Shown here piece by piece: positions 1 to 8,095 of a DNA stretch of 64,000 nt; position 1 is the stretch's first letter; every line of letters begins with the position of its first letter. The position numbers were made by a program, and so were the translations under genes. A model generated the notes under the pieces. That model was not told the origin of the DNA and did no database searches. It saw nothing but the letters and a program-made list of their open reading frames with translations. The stretch comes from Intestinibacillus massiliensis (GTDB lineage Bacteria; Bacillota; Clostridia; Oscillospirales; Butyricicoccaceae), in NCBI GenBank assembly GCA_029267335.1, contig JAJUJC010000004.1, forward strand, positions 183,160 to 247,159, written 5' to 3'.

Positions 1-1
1 G

Positions 2-1243
2 CAGGTGGCAGACAGTCTGCGCCGTGACCTTGCGGACATCGCGGGCTGCGAGCTGTCGGTTTCGACCGCGTCGACCATGTCGATGTCGTCGACCGGCTCC
101 CCCATCGACATTGAACTGTCGGGCGATGATTACACCGCGCTGACGCGTGCGGGCGACGATCTCGTCGAGCGCATCTCCGCGCTGCCCGACGCGGTCGAGG
201 TCAAAAGTTCGGCGGCGGACGAAGTGCCGCGTGTCAAGGTTTCCATCAACCGTGCCAACGCCACGCGCTTTGGTCTGACCGCGGCGACGATCGGTGCAGC
301 GGTGCGCGGCTCGCTCAACGGCTCGACCGCGACCACGCTCAAGATCGCCGGCGACGAATATGACATCACCGTGCGCGGCGACGAGACCTCCAAGGCAAGT
401 CTGGACGCGCTCAAGGCGGTCGCCATCCCGACACAGACCGGCGGCACCGTGCCGCTTTCCCTCGTCGCGGATGTCAAGACCGAGCTTGCCCCCCAGATGA
501 TCACGCGCATGAACCAGAGCCGCACCATCACGGTCACGGGCGACAGCCTGTCCGGCAATACGGTCGAGTTGAACAAGGCAGTCAGCCAGATCATGAGCGA
601 GTATCAGCTTCCCGAGGGCGTGCGCTCGGAGACCGGCGGCGAAATGAAGGACATGGCGGAATCGTTCACGACGCTCGGCATGGCGCTCATCGTCGCACTC
701 GGTCTGGTCTATTTCGTGCTCGCAAGCCAGTTTGAATCCTTTGTGCTGCCGGTCATCATCATGATGATCCTGCCCATCGGTCTGCTCGGCGCGATGTTCG
801 GGCTGCCCATCACGGGCAATAAAATTTCCATGGTGTCGCTGCTCGGCGTCATCATTCTTGCGGGCACGGTCGTCAACTCGTCCATCGTGCTCATCGACTA
901 CATCCAGACCCGCCGCGGGCGCGGCGAGGACAAGGACACCGCGATCCTGAACGCGTGCCCACGCCGCGTGCGTCCGGTGCTCATGACCACGCTCACGACC
1001 ATCCTCGGTCTCGTGCCGATGGCGCTGTCCCACGGCGAGGGTGCGGAGCTCATGCGCCCGATGGCAGTCGTCATGATCGCGGGCATGGTCATCTCGACCG
1101 TAGTCACACTGGTGTTCACACCGGTGTACTATTCGCTGGTCGACAGCCTGACCTCGCGTTTTCGTAAAAAGCACCTGCCGCAGGACCCCAGGCAGGATAT
1201 TCCGGGCTATCTGCCCGAAAAGGGAGAGGAAAGCCTTGTCTGA
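2..1243 (+). CDS. RND-family efflux transporter, C-terminal part (5' end outside window)
   Basis: This is the last 413 codons of an AcrB-type resistance-nodulation-division transporter; the reading frame is open to the window edge, so the N-terminal half is missing. The first ~220 residues look like periplasm-facing porter-domain sequence. Then come the closely packed membrane helices typical of the second half of RND pumps, including the stretch around SQFESF, GNKISMVSLLGVII and the helix-loop RRVRPVLMTTLTTILGL. Such pumps export drugs, lipids or metals using proton flow. In a Gram-positive cell the pump must act without an outer-membrane channel. It overlaps the next gene, a TetR regulator, by 8 bases, so the two are co-transcribed and the regulator probably controls the pump. 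The substrate cannot be told. Confidence 0.9.
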   Translation, partial: QVADSLRRDLADIAGCELSVSTASTMSMSSTGSPIDIELSGDDYTALTRAGDDLVERISALPDAVEVKSSAADEVPRVKVSINRANATRFGLTAATIGAAVRGSLNGSTATTLKIAGDEYDITVRGDETSKASLDALKAVAIPTQTGGTVPLSLVADVKTELAPQMITRMNQSRTITVTGDSLSGNTVELNKAVSQIMSEYQLPEGVRSETGGEMKDMAESFTTLGMALIVALGLVYFVLASQFESFVLPVIIMMILPIGLLGAMFGLPITGNKISMVSLLGVIILAGTVVNSSIVLIDYIQTRRGRGEDKDTAILNACPRRVRPVLMTTLTTILGLVPMALSHGEGAELMRPMAVVMIAGMVISTVVTLVFTPVYYSLVDSLTSRFRKKHLPQDPRQDIPGYLPEKGEESLV

Positions 1244-1808
1244 CATCAGAGACAGCCGCCGCGCCGCGATCGCGCACGCGGCGTGCATGGAATTTGGTAC
1301 GCACGGCTATGAACGCGCAAACATCGCCGCCATCGCCAAGCGCGCTGGGATCGGAAAATCGACGATCTACGAATACTATCCCTCCAAGGAAGCGCTACTC
1401 GGTGCGGTAGGAGAATGGGCGTTTGAAACCGCGGCAGAACGCATCCACAAGGTGCTCGCACCCGATGTGGACTTTCGCAGCATGGCACACCAGTATATCG
1501 AGGTCATGCGCGACATCATCCGCCACACCGGTGCGGGTATGGTCATGCTGCACAGCGATGGTCGCGCGTTCGCAATCATACGCGCGTATGCAAACCGCTT
1601 CCGGGACTTTATCGTCAGCAACCTCGAAAGCGCGGTTGTTCGCGCACAGCAGCGCGGCGAGATTGCGCGCGATATTGACGCCCACGCCGCGGCTTCGCTG
1701 GTAGCAGTGCTGTCCGGTCCCATTTTGTCGGTCGACGACGCGGACTGGGAGCGCAATATCGCACTCATGGAGGATGTGCTGTTCCGCGGACTCGATCCGC
1801 GCACATAA
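1236..1808 (+). CDS. TetR/AcrR-family transcriptional regulator
   Basis: A 190-residue one-component regulator. Residues ~8-55 form a TetR helix-turn-helix with the usual signature (an AIAKRAGIGKSTIYEYYPSKEAL stretch broken across the recognition helix). The remaining ~130 residues are a helical ligand-binding and dimerisation domain with no recognisable subfamily. The start chosen is TTG at 1236, which has a purine-rich AGGGAGAGGAAA just upstream and lies inside the end of the RND gene. Because it is the last gene of the pump transcript, it is probably the pump's own repressor, induced by a pump substrate (inference). Confidence 0.88.
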   Translation: MSDIRDSRRAAIAHAACMEFGTHGYERANIAAIAKRAGIGKSTIYEYYPSKEALLGAVGEWAFETAAERIHKVLAPDVDFRSMAHQYIEVMRDIIRHTGAGMVMLHSDGRAFAIIRAYANRFRDFIVSNLESAVVRAQQRGEIARDIDAHAAASLVAVLSGPILSVDDADWERNIALMEDVLFRGLDPRT

Positions 1809-1812
1809 TCTC

Positions 1813-1851
1813 AAAAAGGCAGGCGACCCATAAGGATCGCCTGCCTTTTTT
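1813..1851 (+). terminator. Rho-independent terminator after the RND-tetR operon
   Basis: The arms AAAAAGGCAGGCGA and TCGCCTGCCTTTTTT form a long GC-rich stem with a short loop and a run of T. It lies 5 bases after the TetR stop codon. Confidence 0.9.
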
Positions 1852-1890
1852 CCATCCGTGCGGTGAAAGACATGCTCCGCACCATTTTAC

Positions 1891-1943
1891 AAAAAAGCAC
1901 AAGACCACACAGTACTCAGCCTGTGCGGTCTTGTGCTTTTTTT
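1891..1943 (-). terminator. Rho-independent terminator of the reverse-strand tetR gene
   Basis: Nearly perfect arms AAAAAAGCACAAGACC and GGTCTTGTGCTTTTTTT. The hairpin has T-runs on both strands and so could act in both directions. It sits 6 bases beyond the stop of the reverse TetR gene. Confidence 0.88.
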
Positions 1944-1949
1944 ACTGCA

Positions 1950-2513
1950 TTACAGTTCCATCCGTTCGACGGTCTTACCAAGCAGCTCGTCCATCATATC
2001 GACGAGCACGGCCTTCGGCGGCGGATTGGGGTCGGCAAGCCATTTCTCGATCATACATACTGCGCCGCCCGCGATGAATCGCGCGACATAACGGTCGTAC
2101 TGCTTTGCCTTGCTCTGCAAAATCATCATGCGGCTCTCTTCTACGATCACCATCATCTTTGCCTCAAAGCTGACCGCACCGGATGCGCGCAGCAGTGAAC
2201 GCACGAGCGTGCTGTTTTCATCGACAAAATCGACCGCGCGCTTGAGCATCGGACGCAACGCGGGGCGGTCAAAGCTCGGCAGACTGTCCTCGACCATCGC
2301 ACGGAAATCCTCGATCATCTCGTTTTCGATCTTTTCGCGCAGGTCATACACGTCGCGATAATGGACATAGAACGTACCGCGGTTGATGTCCGCGCGCTCC
2401 ACCAGATCGGTCACGGTGATGTCCTTGAATTCCTTCTCCTGCATCAGTTCCGCGAGCGCCTGCCGCAGCAGCCGCTTGGTGCGCCGGATGCGTTTATCTT
2501 CCACTTCCGCCAT
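1950..2513 (-). CDS. TetR/AcrR-family transcriptional regulator
   Basis: A 187-residue protein with an N-terminal TetR DNA-binding domain (residues ~10-57, with the motif INRGTFYVHYRDVYDLREKI split over the recognition helix and following turn). The C-terminal helices resemble the DhaS-like/TetR_C_33-type domain common in Clostridia. It faces the RND-associated TetR gene tail to tail and is transcribed alone. Its target is unknown: no divergent partner is adjacent, since the next forward gene is dpaA, more than 200 bases away. Confidence 0.87.
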   Translation of the reverse strand: MAEVEDKRIRRTKRLLRQALAELMQEKEFKDITVTDLVERADINRGTFYVHYRDVYDLREKIENEMIEDFRAMVEDSLPSFDRPALRPMLKRAVDFVDENSTLVRSLLRASGAVSFEAKMMVIVEESRMMILQSKAKQYDRYVARFIAGGAVCMIEKWLADPNPPPKAVLVDMMDELLGKTVERMEL

Positions 2514-2684
2514 CTATCTTCCCTCCGTTCGCAGGTGTGTGCTTCACGGACACAAGGGGCATTTTGTCCGTCTGCCGCATTCTGTGTTCTTATTTATAGA
2601 GTATCACGCATTGATAACAAACGCAATATCTGTTTTCCCAATCATTGGTGTTTTTTCTGCGTTGGTCGTGTGCGTCTCTGCGCG

Positions 2685-2713
2685 CACCCCGCTCGCGTGC
2701 GGCGCATAGCATG
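2685..2713 (+). promoter_or_regulatory. Possible sigma-K-type promoter of dpaAB
   Basis: CACC is followed after 16 bases by CATAGCATG, close to the sigma-K consensus (mACm, 16 bases, CATAnnnTA). It is 23 bases before the dpaA start. In Bacillus dpaAB is a sigma-K gene of the mother cell, which supports this reading. The final A of the -10 is replaced by G. Confidence 0.5.
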
Positions 2714-2735
2714 ATGTAAGAGGGGAGGAATTTTT

Positions 2736-3617
2736 ATGAAAAAAGCGGTGGCGCTCGCGGTCGCCGGCGGTGATGAACGTCAGGTCTTTCTGGCGCGGCT
2801 GCTGCATGCGGACGGTCACGAGGTCTCCACCTACGCGCTCGAACGGCAGACCCTCGGCGAGCCTGCGCTGCGCGTCATTCATGAACCCGTGCGCGAGCTA
2901 CATACCATGCGCGCGATCATACTGCCCGTGCCTGTGGTACAGGGCGAACATCATCTCAACGCGCCGCTGTCCAATGCGCCGCACCGCATCGACGAACTGC
3001 TCGACGCGCTGCCCTCGGGCATGTTGGTGCTCGGCGGCGCGATCAGTCCCGCAGTGCGCACCCGCGCGGAAACCAACGGTCTGCATATGATCGATTATCT
3101 TGCGCGGGACGAACTCGCCATTCGCAACGCGGTGCCGACCGCGGAGGGCGCGATCCAGATCGCGATGGAAGAACTGCCGATCACGCTGCACGGCGCGCGT
3201 GTGCTCGTCGTGGGCAACGGCCGCATCGGGCGTGCACTGTCGCGGCGACTGGCATGCCTGGGCGCGCTCGTCAGTGTGTCTGCACGCTCAAACGCGGACT
3301 TTGCGCGCATTGAATCAAACGGTCTGACCGCGCTCGACACCCGCGCGCTCGCGGGGCATCTGGCAGACTTCGACGCAATATTTAACACCGTTCCGGTACG
3401 CGTGATCGGTTTGGCGGAACTGAGCGAGCTGCGCGCGGACTGTCTCATCGTCGATCTGGCATCCAAGCCGGGCGGCGTTGATCTGACGAGCGCGGGCAAA
3501 CTGGGGCGCAAGGCGATCTGGGCGCTGTCCCTGCCCGGCAAGGTCGCGCCGCTCAGCGCCGCAAAGGCGATCCGCGACACCGTATACAACATCCTGCGTG
3601 AGGAGGGAATCCTGTGA
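2736..3617 (+). CDS. dpaA: Dipicolinate synthase subunit A
   Basis: DpaA (SpoVFA), 293 residues, works with DpaB in the mother cell to oxidise dihydrodipicolinate (or its hydrated precursor) to dipicolinic acid, which is then loaded into the spore core. The N-terminal ~130 residues form the substrate-side domain. A Rossmann fold follows with the dinucleotide motif VVGNGRIGRAL near residue 160, and the protein ends with the family-typical PGKVAPLSAAKAI region. The start ATG has an excellent ribosome site (AGGGGAGGA). The last 4 bases overlap dpaB, indicating translational coupling. A sigma-K-like promoter lies upstream, fitting late sporulation expression. Confidence 0.96.
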   Translation: MKKAVALAVAGGDERQVFLARLLHADGHEVSTYALERQTLGEPALRVIHEPVRELHTMRAIILPVPVVQGEHHLNAPLSNAPHRIDELLDALPSGMLVLGGAISPAVRTRAETNGLHMIDYLARDELAIRNAVPTAEGAIQIAMEELPITLHGARVLVVGNGRIGRALSRRLACLGALVSVSARSNADFARIESNGLTALDTRALAGHLADFDAIFNTVPVRVIGLAELSELRADCLIVDLASKPGGVDLTSAGKLGRKAIWALSLPGKVAPLSAAKAIRDTVYNILREEGIL

Positions 3618-4207
3618 ATCAACCTATCCGTGTCGGCTTCGCGCTGACCGGCTCTTTCTGCACCTTTTCCCGCGTGCTGCCCATCATTGAGGGACTTGTC
3701 GCGCGCGGATGGGCGGTCACGCCCATCCTGTCGGAGAATGCAGGCTCGACCGACACCCGCTTCGGAACTGCCGCCGACTGGCGCACGCGGCTGACCGCGG
3801 CATGCGGCGTGCCCATTCTCGACACGATTCCCGCGTGCGAGCCGATCGGCCCCAAGGCGCTCTTCGACATTCTGGTCGTCGCACCCTGCACGGGCAATAC
3901 GCTCGCCAAGCTCTCCCACGGCGTGACCGATACCTCGGTGACCATGGCGGTCAAAAGCCATCTGCGCGGGGCAAAGCCCGTGCTGCTCGCCGTATCGACA
4001 AACGACGCGCTTTCGGGCAGCGCCGCAAATATCGGCACGCTGCTCAACCGCAAGCACTATTATTTTGTCCCGATGGGGCAGGATAATCCGACCGCGAAGC
4101 CCTGTTCGGTCGTCGCGCACATGGAGATCATCCCCGACGCGATCGAATCCGCGCTCGCGGGCAGGCAAATGCAGCCGCTGCTGCTCGCTCCCGCCGCAAA
4201 AACGTAA
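3614..4207 (+). CDS. dpaB: Dipicolinate synthase subunit B (flavoprotein family)
   Basis: DpaB (SpoVFB), 197 residues, has the fold of flavin-dependent decarboxylase/pantothenate-type flavoproteins. The N-terminal VGFALTGSFCTF loop, a PCTGNTLAKLSHGVTD stretch in the middle and a conserved YYFVPMGQDNP near residue 155 are all visible. It is the partner of DpaA in dipicolinate formation. It starts at a GTG that shares bases with the dpaA stop codon. The pair is followed by a strong terminator, so the operon contains only these two genes. Confidence 0.95.
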   Translation: MNQPIRVGFALTGSFCTFSRVLPIIEGLVARGWAVTPILSENAGSTDTRFGTAADWRTRLTAACGVPILDTIPACEPIGPKALFDILVVAPCTGNTLAKLSHGVTDTSVTMAVKSHLRGAKPVLLAVSTNDALSGSAANIGTLLNRKHYYFVPMGQDNPTAKPCSVVAHMEIIPDAIESALAGRQMQPLLLAPAAKT

Positions 4208-4263
4208 AAATCCCCGTCTCCTGCGCCGGAAACACCGGTTTTCTGCGGGAGACGGGGTTTTTT
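4206..4263. terminator. Bidirectional terminator between dpaB and the glycosylase gene
   Basis: CCCCGTCTCCTGC pairs with GCGGGAGACGGGG (one wobble), with an inner CCGG/CCGG stem. A-tract and T-tract flank it, so it can serve both convergent genes. Confidence 0.88.
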
Positions 4264-4765
4264 ATGCCTGAAGATAGGGTGCGAGCGCGGCTCGGTATGC
4301 CTCGATCAGCCGCTCGACCGACCATGCTGCGTTCGCGGGACTGGTCGAGGGCAGCTTGCCTGCCGGCATGCCGGTCACCGGCTCGATGAGCTGATGATAA
4401 AACTTCCATGCCGTGCCGCCGGTCGTGAATACCGCACGCACCGGCGTACTGCGCAGGATCGGGCGCAGATCGTTCGCGACCGGATTGCGGATCGCCGCAT
4501 CCGACGCGCCGACGATGTCGCACGACGCGAGCACATCCCACAGCGCAACGCCGTGCCGCAGGCAGAGCGCGCGCTTGTCCGCAAGGGTCTGCGGTACAGC
4601 TTCGCCGAGCACCGCCGCCATCACGCGCCAGAACCGGTTCTGCGGATGCCCGTAAAAGAAACCCTGCTCACGCGATTTGGGACTGGGCATCGAGCCGAGC
4701 AGCAATACACGCGAATCCGGTCCATACAGCGGCTCAAAATTATGATAAACAGTTTGATACTCCAT
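4262..4765 (-). CDS. DNA-deoxyinosine (hypoxanthine) glycosylase, uracil-DNA glycosylase superfamily
   Basis: A 167-residue enzyme of the Mug/UDG superfamily. Features are the N-terminal LLLGSMPSPKSRE motif (residues ~21-33), GHPQNRFW (~40) and a late TSPANAAW segment matching the family's second active-site loop. It removes deaminated bases, probably hypoxanthine, from DNA. A longer open frame extends upstream, but homology begins at the ATG used here. This start lies 5 bases after mutY, whose 3' end must carry the ribosome site. The gene is last in a reverse-strand set with mutY and a thioesterase, so two base-excision glycosylases are made together. Confidence 0.88.
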   Translation of the reverse strand: MEYQTVYHNFEPLYGPDSRVLLLGSMPSPKSREQGFFYGHPQNRFWRVMAAVLGEAVPQTLADKRALCLRHGVALWDVLASCDIVGASDAAIRNPVANDLRPILRSTPVRAVFTTGGTAWKFYHQLIEPVTGMPAGKLPSTSPANAAWSVERLIEAYRAALAPYLQA

Positions 4766-4770
4766 GAACC

Positions 4771-5817
4771 TCACTCCAATACCTGCAAAAATGCGCGAAA
4801 CGCACTCGGGAGCGCATAGTCCGCCCGCAGCGCGTCCGGTGTGACGAGCACGAGCGACGGATCGTCCGGCGGCGCAGCAAGATCGACATAATAACCTGTC
4901 ATATGCCACTCCACATGAGTGAAAATGTGCTTTGCAGGCTGCATCGCGCGCATTTGTGCCACTTTCAGCCCGTGCTCTCCGAGAAAGGCGCGTGCTTCGG
5001 CGGGCGGCAGCGTGCCGTCCGTTCCCAGAAACTCCCACAGCTTCGCAAGCAGTCCGCGTTCCGGTCTGCGCCGCAGCGCGACCTTATCCTGCCACCGCAG
5101 CACGAACACGGTGCGCGGCGCGATCGTGCGTGCTTTCTTCAGCGCTTTGACCGGCAGCCGCGCGGCGATGCCGGTGTGTGCGCCCGCGCATAGATGGAGC
5201 ACCGGACAGTTGCCGCACTGGGGCGCGCCGTTCGGCACACACACGAGCGCACCAAGCTCCATCAGCGCCTGGTTGAACGCACCCGGGTCGTCGGGCAGGA
5301 TCGCGGCGACCTGCGCGCGCAGGTCCGCCTTGACCTTGGGATCGGTCACGGAACGCTCGTCCGCATTGAGCCGCGACACGACGCGCAGCACATTGCCGTC
5401 GACCGCAGGGACGCGCTGACCACCCGCAATGGACGCGACTGCGCCCGCGGTATAGTCTCCGATGCCGGGCAGCGTGCACAGCGTGTCATAATCGCGCGGC
5501 ACAACGCCGCCGTATTCCTCGCATACGCGCACCGCCGCCTTGTGCAGATTACGCACGCGGCTGTAATAGCCCAGTCCCTCCCACAGCTTGAGATAGGTGT
5601 CCTCAGATGCCGCCGCGAGCGCGTCCACGGTCGGGAACACCTCCATAAAGCGCGTAAAATAGCCGCGCACCGCCTCCACACGCGTCTGCTGCAACATGAT
5701 CTCGCTCACCCATACGCGGTACGGATCGCGGTTTTCCCGCCACGGCAGAACGCGGGCATGCTGCTCGAACCAGTCGAGCAGCGGCGCGCACAGCGCCTTA
5801 GTCAGTCTGCCAGACAC
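4771..5817 (-). CDS. mutY: A/G-specific adenine glycosylase
   Basis: MutY (348 residues) removes adenine paired with 8-oxoguanine. The helix-hairpin-helix LPGIGDYTAGAV and the catalytic-Asp segment VDGNVLRVVSR lie near residues 115-145. The 4Fe-4S ligands are visible as C-X6-C-X2-C-X5-C around residues 193-209. The C-terminal ~120 residues form the NUDIX-like 8-oxoG recognition domain (HIFTHVEWHM). Its 5' end overlaps the thioesterase by 16 bases, and the deoxyinosine glycosylase follows 5 bases after its stop. Confidence 0.96.
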   Translation of the reverse strand: MSGRLTKALCAPLLDWFEQHARVLPWRENRDPYRVWVSEIMLQQTRVEAVRGYFTRFMEVFPTVDALAAASEDTYLKLWEGLGYYSRVRNLHKAAVRVCEEYGGVVPRDYDTLCTLPGIGDYTAGAVASIAGGQRVPAVDGNVLRVVSRLNADERSVTDPKVKADLRAQVAAILPDDPGAFNQALMELGALVCVPNGAPQCGNCPVLHLCAGAHTGIAARLPVKALKKARTIAPRTVFVLRWQDKVALRRRPERGLLAKLWEFLGTDGTLPPAEARAFLGEHGLKVAQMRAMQPAKHIFTHVEWHMTGYYVDLAAPPDDPSLVLVTPDALRADYALPSAFRAFLQVLE

Positions 5818-6245
5818 TTCATATCCTCGATCGTTTTGCCGGTATAGAACATCGTAAAGGTCGCACGCGCAATCTGCCGGTCCGTGCCGTCGTCGACCAG
5901 TACATCATAGACCGCGGTCTGATTGCCCGACTTGATCTCGATCGCATGACCGCGCAGTCGACTGCCGCCATAGCCCGGACGCAGATAATTGATCGAACCG
6001 GTCAGCGTGACTGCGATGCGTCCGCGCGACGCCGCCGCCGTACCCGCTGCCGCATCGCACAGCGTATAGATCATACCGCCGTGCGCCATGCCGAGCGGAT
6101 TGAGCATCTGCGGTGTCAGATCCGCCTCGACCTCGCTCGTGCCGTCACCGATGCCGACCACGCGGATCCCGACATAATGATTGAAGCCGTCTGTCTGCTG
6201 TCTCCACTCCAGAACCTGTTTGAGCACCTCGTCCATCTTTCCCAC
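5802..6245 (-). CDS. PaaI-type hotdog-fold acyl-CoA thioesterase
   Basis: A 147-residue single hotdog domain with the PaaI/YdiI signature NPLGMAHGGMIYTLCDAAAG around residue 50, where the HGG loop and the acidic residue form the thioesterase site. These enzymes hydrolyse acyl-CoA; the substrate here is unknown. The start used is GTG at 6245, which has GGAGG 8 bases upstream; an ATG three codons later is possible. It overlaps mutY by 16 bases, so it is the first gene of the repair set. The functional link between the two is not obvious. Confidence 0.88.
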   Translation of the reverse strand: MGKMDEVLKQVLEWRQQTDGFNHYVGIRVVGIGDGTSEVEADLTPQMLNPLGMAHGGMIYTLCDAAAGTAAASRGRIAVTLTGSINYLRPGYGGSRLRGHAIEIKSGNQTAVYDVLVDDGTDRQIARATFTMFYTGKTIEDMKCLAD

Positions 6246-6378
6246 TTTTCGTTCCTCCGATCATACCGATTTGAATTCCTTTTTACTCTAACACAAAGCG
6301 CGGCAAAATAAAATAGGCAGTTTTCCGGTGTTGTCCGACACTTTTTCGCAGCACGCATCTGCTTTTTTATTTTATAGA

Positions 6379-6417
6379 TTGACAAACGTCTATGTGTTGT
6401 ATATACTATATATAGAC
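6379..6417 (+). promoter_or_regulatory. Sigma-A promoter and inverted repeat of the arsR operon
   Basis: TTGACA (6379-6384), a 17-base spacer and TATACT (6402-6407) form a near-consensus promoter. GTCTAT (6388-6393) and ATAGAC (6412-6417) make an inverted repeat lying across the spacer and -10. This is where an ArsR-type repressor would block polymerase. Confidence 0.8.
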
Positions 6418-6440
6418 AATCATCAATGTGAGGTGTAGCC

Positions 6441-6740
6441 ATGAATGAAATTGATATTGCACTGCTGTGCAAGGCGCTCAGCGATGCCAACCGTCTGCGC
6501 ATCGTGCGCATGCTGTCAGGCGGCGAGATGTGCGCCTGCAAACTGCTCGAGCGGTTTGAAATTACACAGCCCACGTTGTCCCATCATATGAAGACCTTAT
6601 GCGACTGCGGGCTTGTGGATGTGCGCAAGGATGGAAAATGGTGCCATTATTCGCTCAACTGCGCTACGCTCGGCGCATTTCAGGCGTTTGTGGGCGGACT
6701 GTCCTGCCGTGAAAACACGGAGGTGACGCCATGCAAATGA
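6441..6740 (+). CDS. arsR: ArsR-family winged-helix repressor
   Basis: A 99-residue ArsR/SmtB repressor. A CACKLLE motif near residue 31 places a cysteine pair at the start of the DNA-reading helix, the position of the arsenite-binding cysteines in classical ArsR. The recognition helix TQPTLSHHMKTLCDCGLV follows, with two more cysteines. It is first in an operon with a permease, a thiol-redox protein and an arsenate reductase, so arsenite or a related soft metal is the likely inducer. It overlaps the permease by 10 bases. Confidence 0.9.
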   Translation: MNEIDIALLCKALSDANRLRIVRMLSGGEMCACKLLERFEITQPTLSHHMKTLCDCGLVDVRKDGKWCHYSLNCATLGAFQAFVGGLSCRENTEVTPCK

Positions 6741-7735
6741 TCGGCTCCTTTCTGCAAGATCAGCTTCTTGCGATGAAATGGCTCAATGTGCTCGTCGGGC
6801 GGCTGCTCGGCGCGCTCGGAATTGACGGCTCGACCCGTTGGGGCGGCAGCGTGCAGTTTTTCCTGTACGACGTCATTAAAATCACGCTTTTGCTGTGCTG
6901 TCTCATCTTTCTCATTTCCTATATTCAGAGCTATTTCCCCCCGGAGCGCAGCAAAAAAATCATGGGGCGCTTCCGCGGGCTATGGGCAAACTGCATTGCC
7001 GCGCTGCTCGGCACGGTCACGCCGTTTTGCTCCTGTTCATCCATCCCGCTGTTCATCGGCTTTACAAGTGCCGGTCTGCCGCTCGGCGTGACCTTTTCCT
7101 TTCTGATTTCTTCTCCCATGGTCGATCTGGGCAGTCTCATCCTGCTCATGAGCATCTTCGGCCCTAAGGTCGCGGTGACCTATGTCATTGTTGGGCTGTT
7201 GGTCGCGGTCATTGGCGGCACGCTGATTCAAAAAATGCATCTGGAGCACGAAGTGGAGGATTTTATCCGTAATGCGAGCACAGTCGATCTTGCGTCACCG
7301 ACTCTGACGCGCCATGACCGGCTCCTCTATGCGCGCGATCAGATGACCTCCACCTTCCGCAAGGTGTTCCCGTATATCCTCATCGGCGTGGGCATCGGCG
7401 CGGTCATCCACAACTGGATCCCGGAAAGCTGGATCGAAACCGCTCTGGGCAGCCGCAATCCGTTTGGCGTGGTGCTTGCAACACTGGTCGGTGTGCCGAT
7501 GTATGCGGATATTTTCGGCACAATTCCGGTCGCAGAGGCGCTGCTCAGCAAGGGCGCGCAGCTCGGCACCGTGCTCAGCTTCATGATGGCGGTGACAACG
7601 CTTTCGCTCCCCTCCATGATTATGCTGCGCAAAGCCGTCAAGCCCAAGCTGCTCGGTGTTTTCGTTGCGATTTGCACGATCGGTATCATTCTGGTCGGCT
7701 ATCTCTTTAATGCGTTTCAATTTTTATTTGTATAG
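6731..7735 (+). CDS. Permease of the ArsP/YraQ (DUF318) family
   Basis: A 334-residue membrane protein with about eight hydrophobic helices in two halves. The first half carries the family hallmark TPFCSCSSIPLFIGF (~residues 98-112), whose Cys-Ser-Cys cluster is thought to handle a soft metal or organoarsenical. The second half has the equivalent VGVPMYADIFGTIPV segment. ArsP members export trivalent organoarsenicals; others are grouped only as predicted permeases. It lies between arsR and a thioredoxin-like gene, and no ArsB or Acr3 pump is in the operon, so this protein is probably the exporter (inference). Confidence 0.88.
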   Translation: MQMIGSFLQDQLLAMKWLNVLVGRLLGALGIDGSTRWGGSVQFFLYDVIKITLLLCCLIFLISYIQSYFPPERSKKIMGRFRGLWANCIAALLGTVTPFCSCSSIPLFIGFTSAGLPLGVTFSFLISSPMVDLGSLILLMSIFGPKVAVTYVIVGLLVAVIGGTLIQKMHLEHEVEDFIRNASTVDLASPTLTRHDRLLYARDQMTSTFRKVFPYILIGVGIGAVIHNWIPESWIETALGSRNPFGVVLATLVGVPMYADIFGTIPVAEALLSKGAQLGTVLSFMMAVTTLSLPSMIMLRKAVKPKLLGVFVAICTIGIILVGYLFNAFQFLFV

Positions 7736-7749
7736 GAGGATTTTTTATT

Positions 7750-8091
7750 ATGGGACTGTTTGGAAAGAAAAAGCAGGAGGCTGCTCCCTGTTCCTGCGGG
7801 GGAAACTGTGCACACGGATGTGCTGCATCCAATGATATGTCGGTGAACGCCGCTGTCAAAATTCTGGGATCGGGCTGCGCCAAATGCAACGCATTGGAGG
7901 ACGCCACCCGCGAGGCACTCGTCGAACTGGGCATGGATCCGTCCATCGAGCATGTGACGGATTTTGCGAAAATCGCTGCATACGGCGTGATGACCACCCC
8001 CGCACTGGTAGTCAACGACAAAGTGATTTCCTATGGAAAGGTGCTCAAGAAAGACGAAGTGATCGCTCTTTTGCGGCAATCGGAGGGCTAA
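7750..8091 (+). CDS. Small thioredoxin-fold redox protein with metal-binding-like N-terminus
   Basis: A 113-residue protein. Residues ~35-113 are a TM0996/MTH895-type thioredoxin fold with the active-site motif GSGCAKCNAL and the cis-proline loop MTTPALVVND. The first 30 residues are Cys-rich (CSCGGNCAHGC) and may bind metal or act as a tether. The gene starts 14 bases after the permease, behind GGAGG, and 4 bases before arsC. A natural role is to re-reduce the ArsC protein or to pass metal to the permease (inference). Confidence 0.85.
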   Translation: MGLFGKKKQEAAPCSCGGNCAHGCAASNDMSVNAAVKILGSGCAKCNALEDATREALVELGMDPSIEHVTDFAKIAAYGVMTTPALVVNDKVISYGKVLKKDEVIALLRQSEG

Positions 8092-8095
8092 ACGT

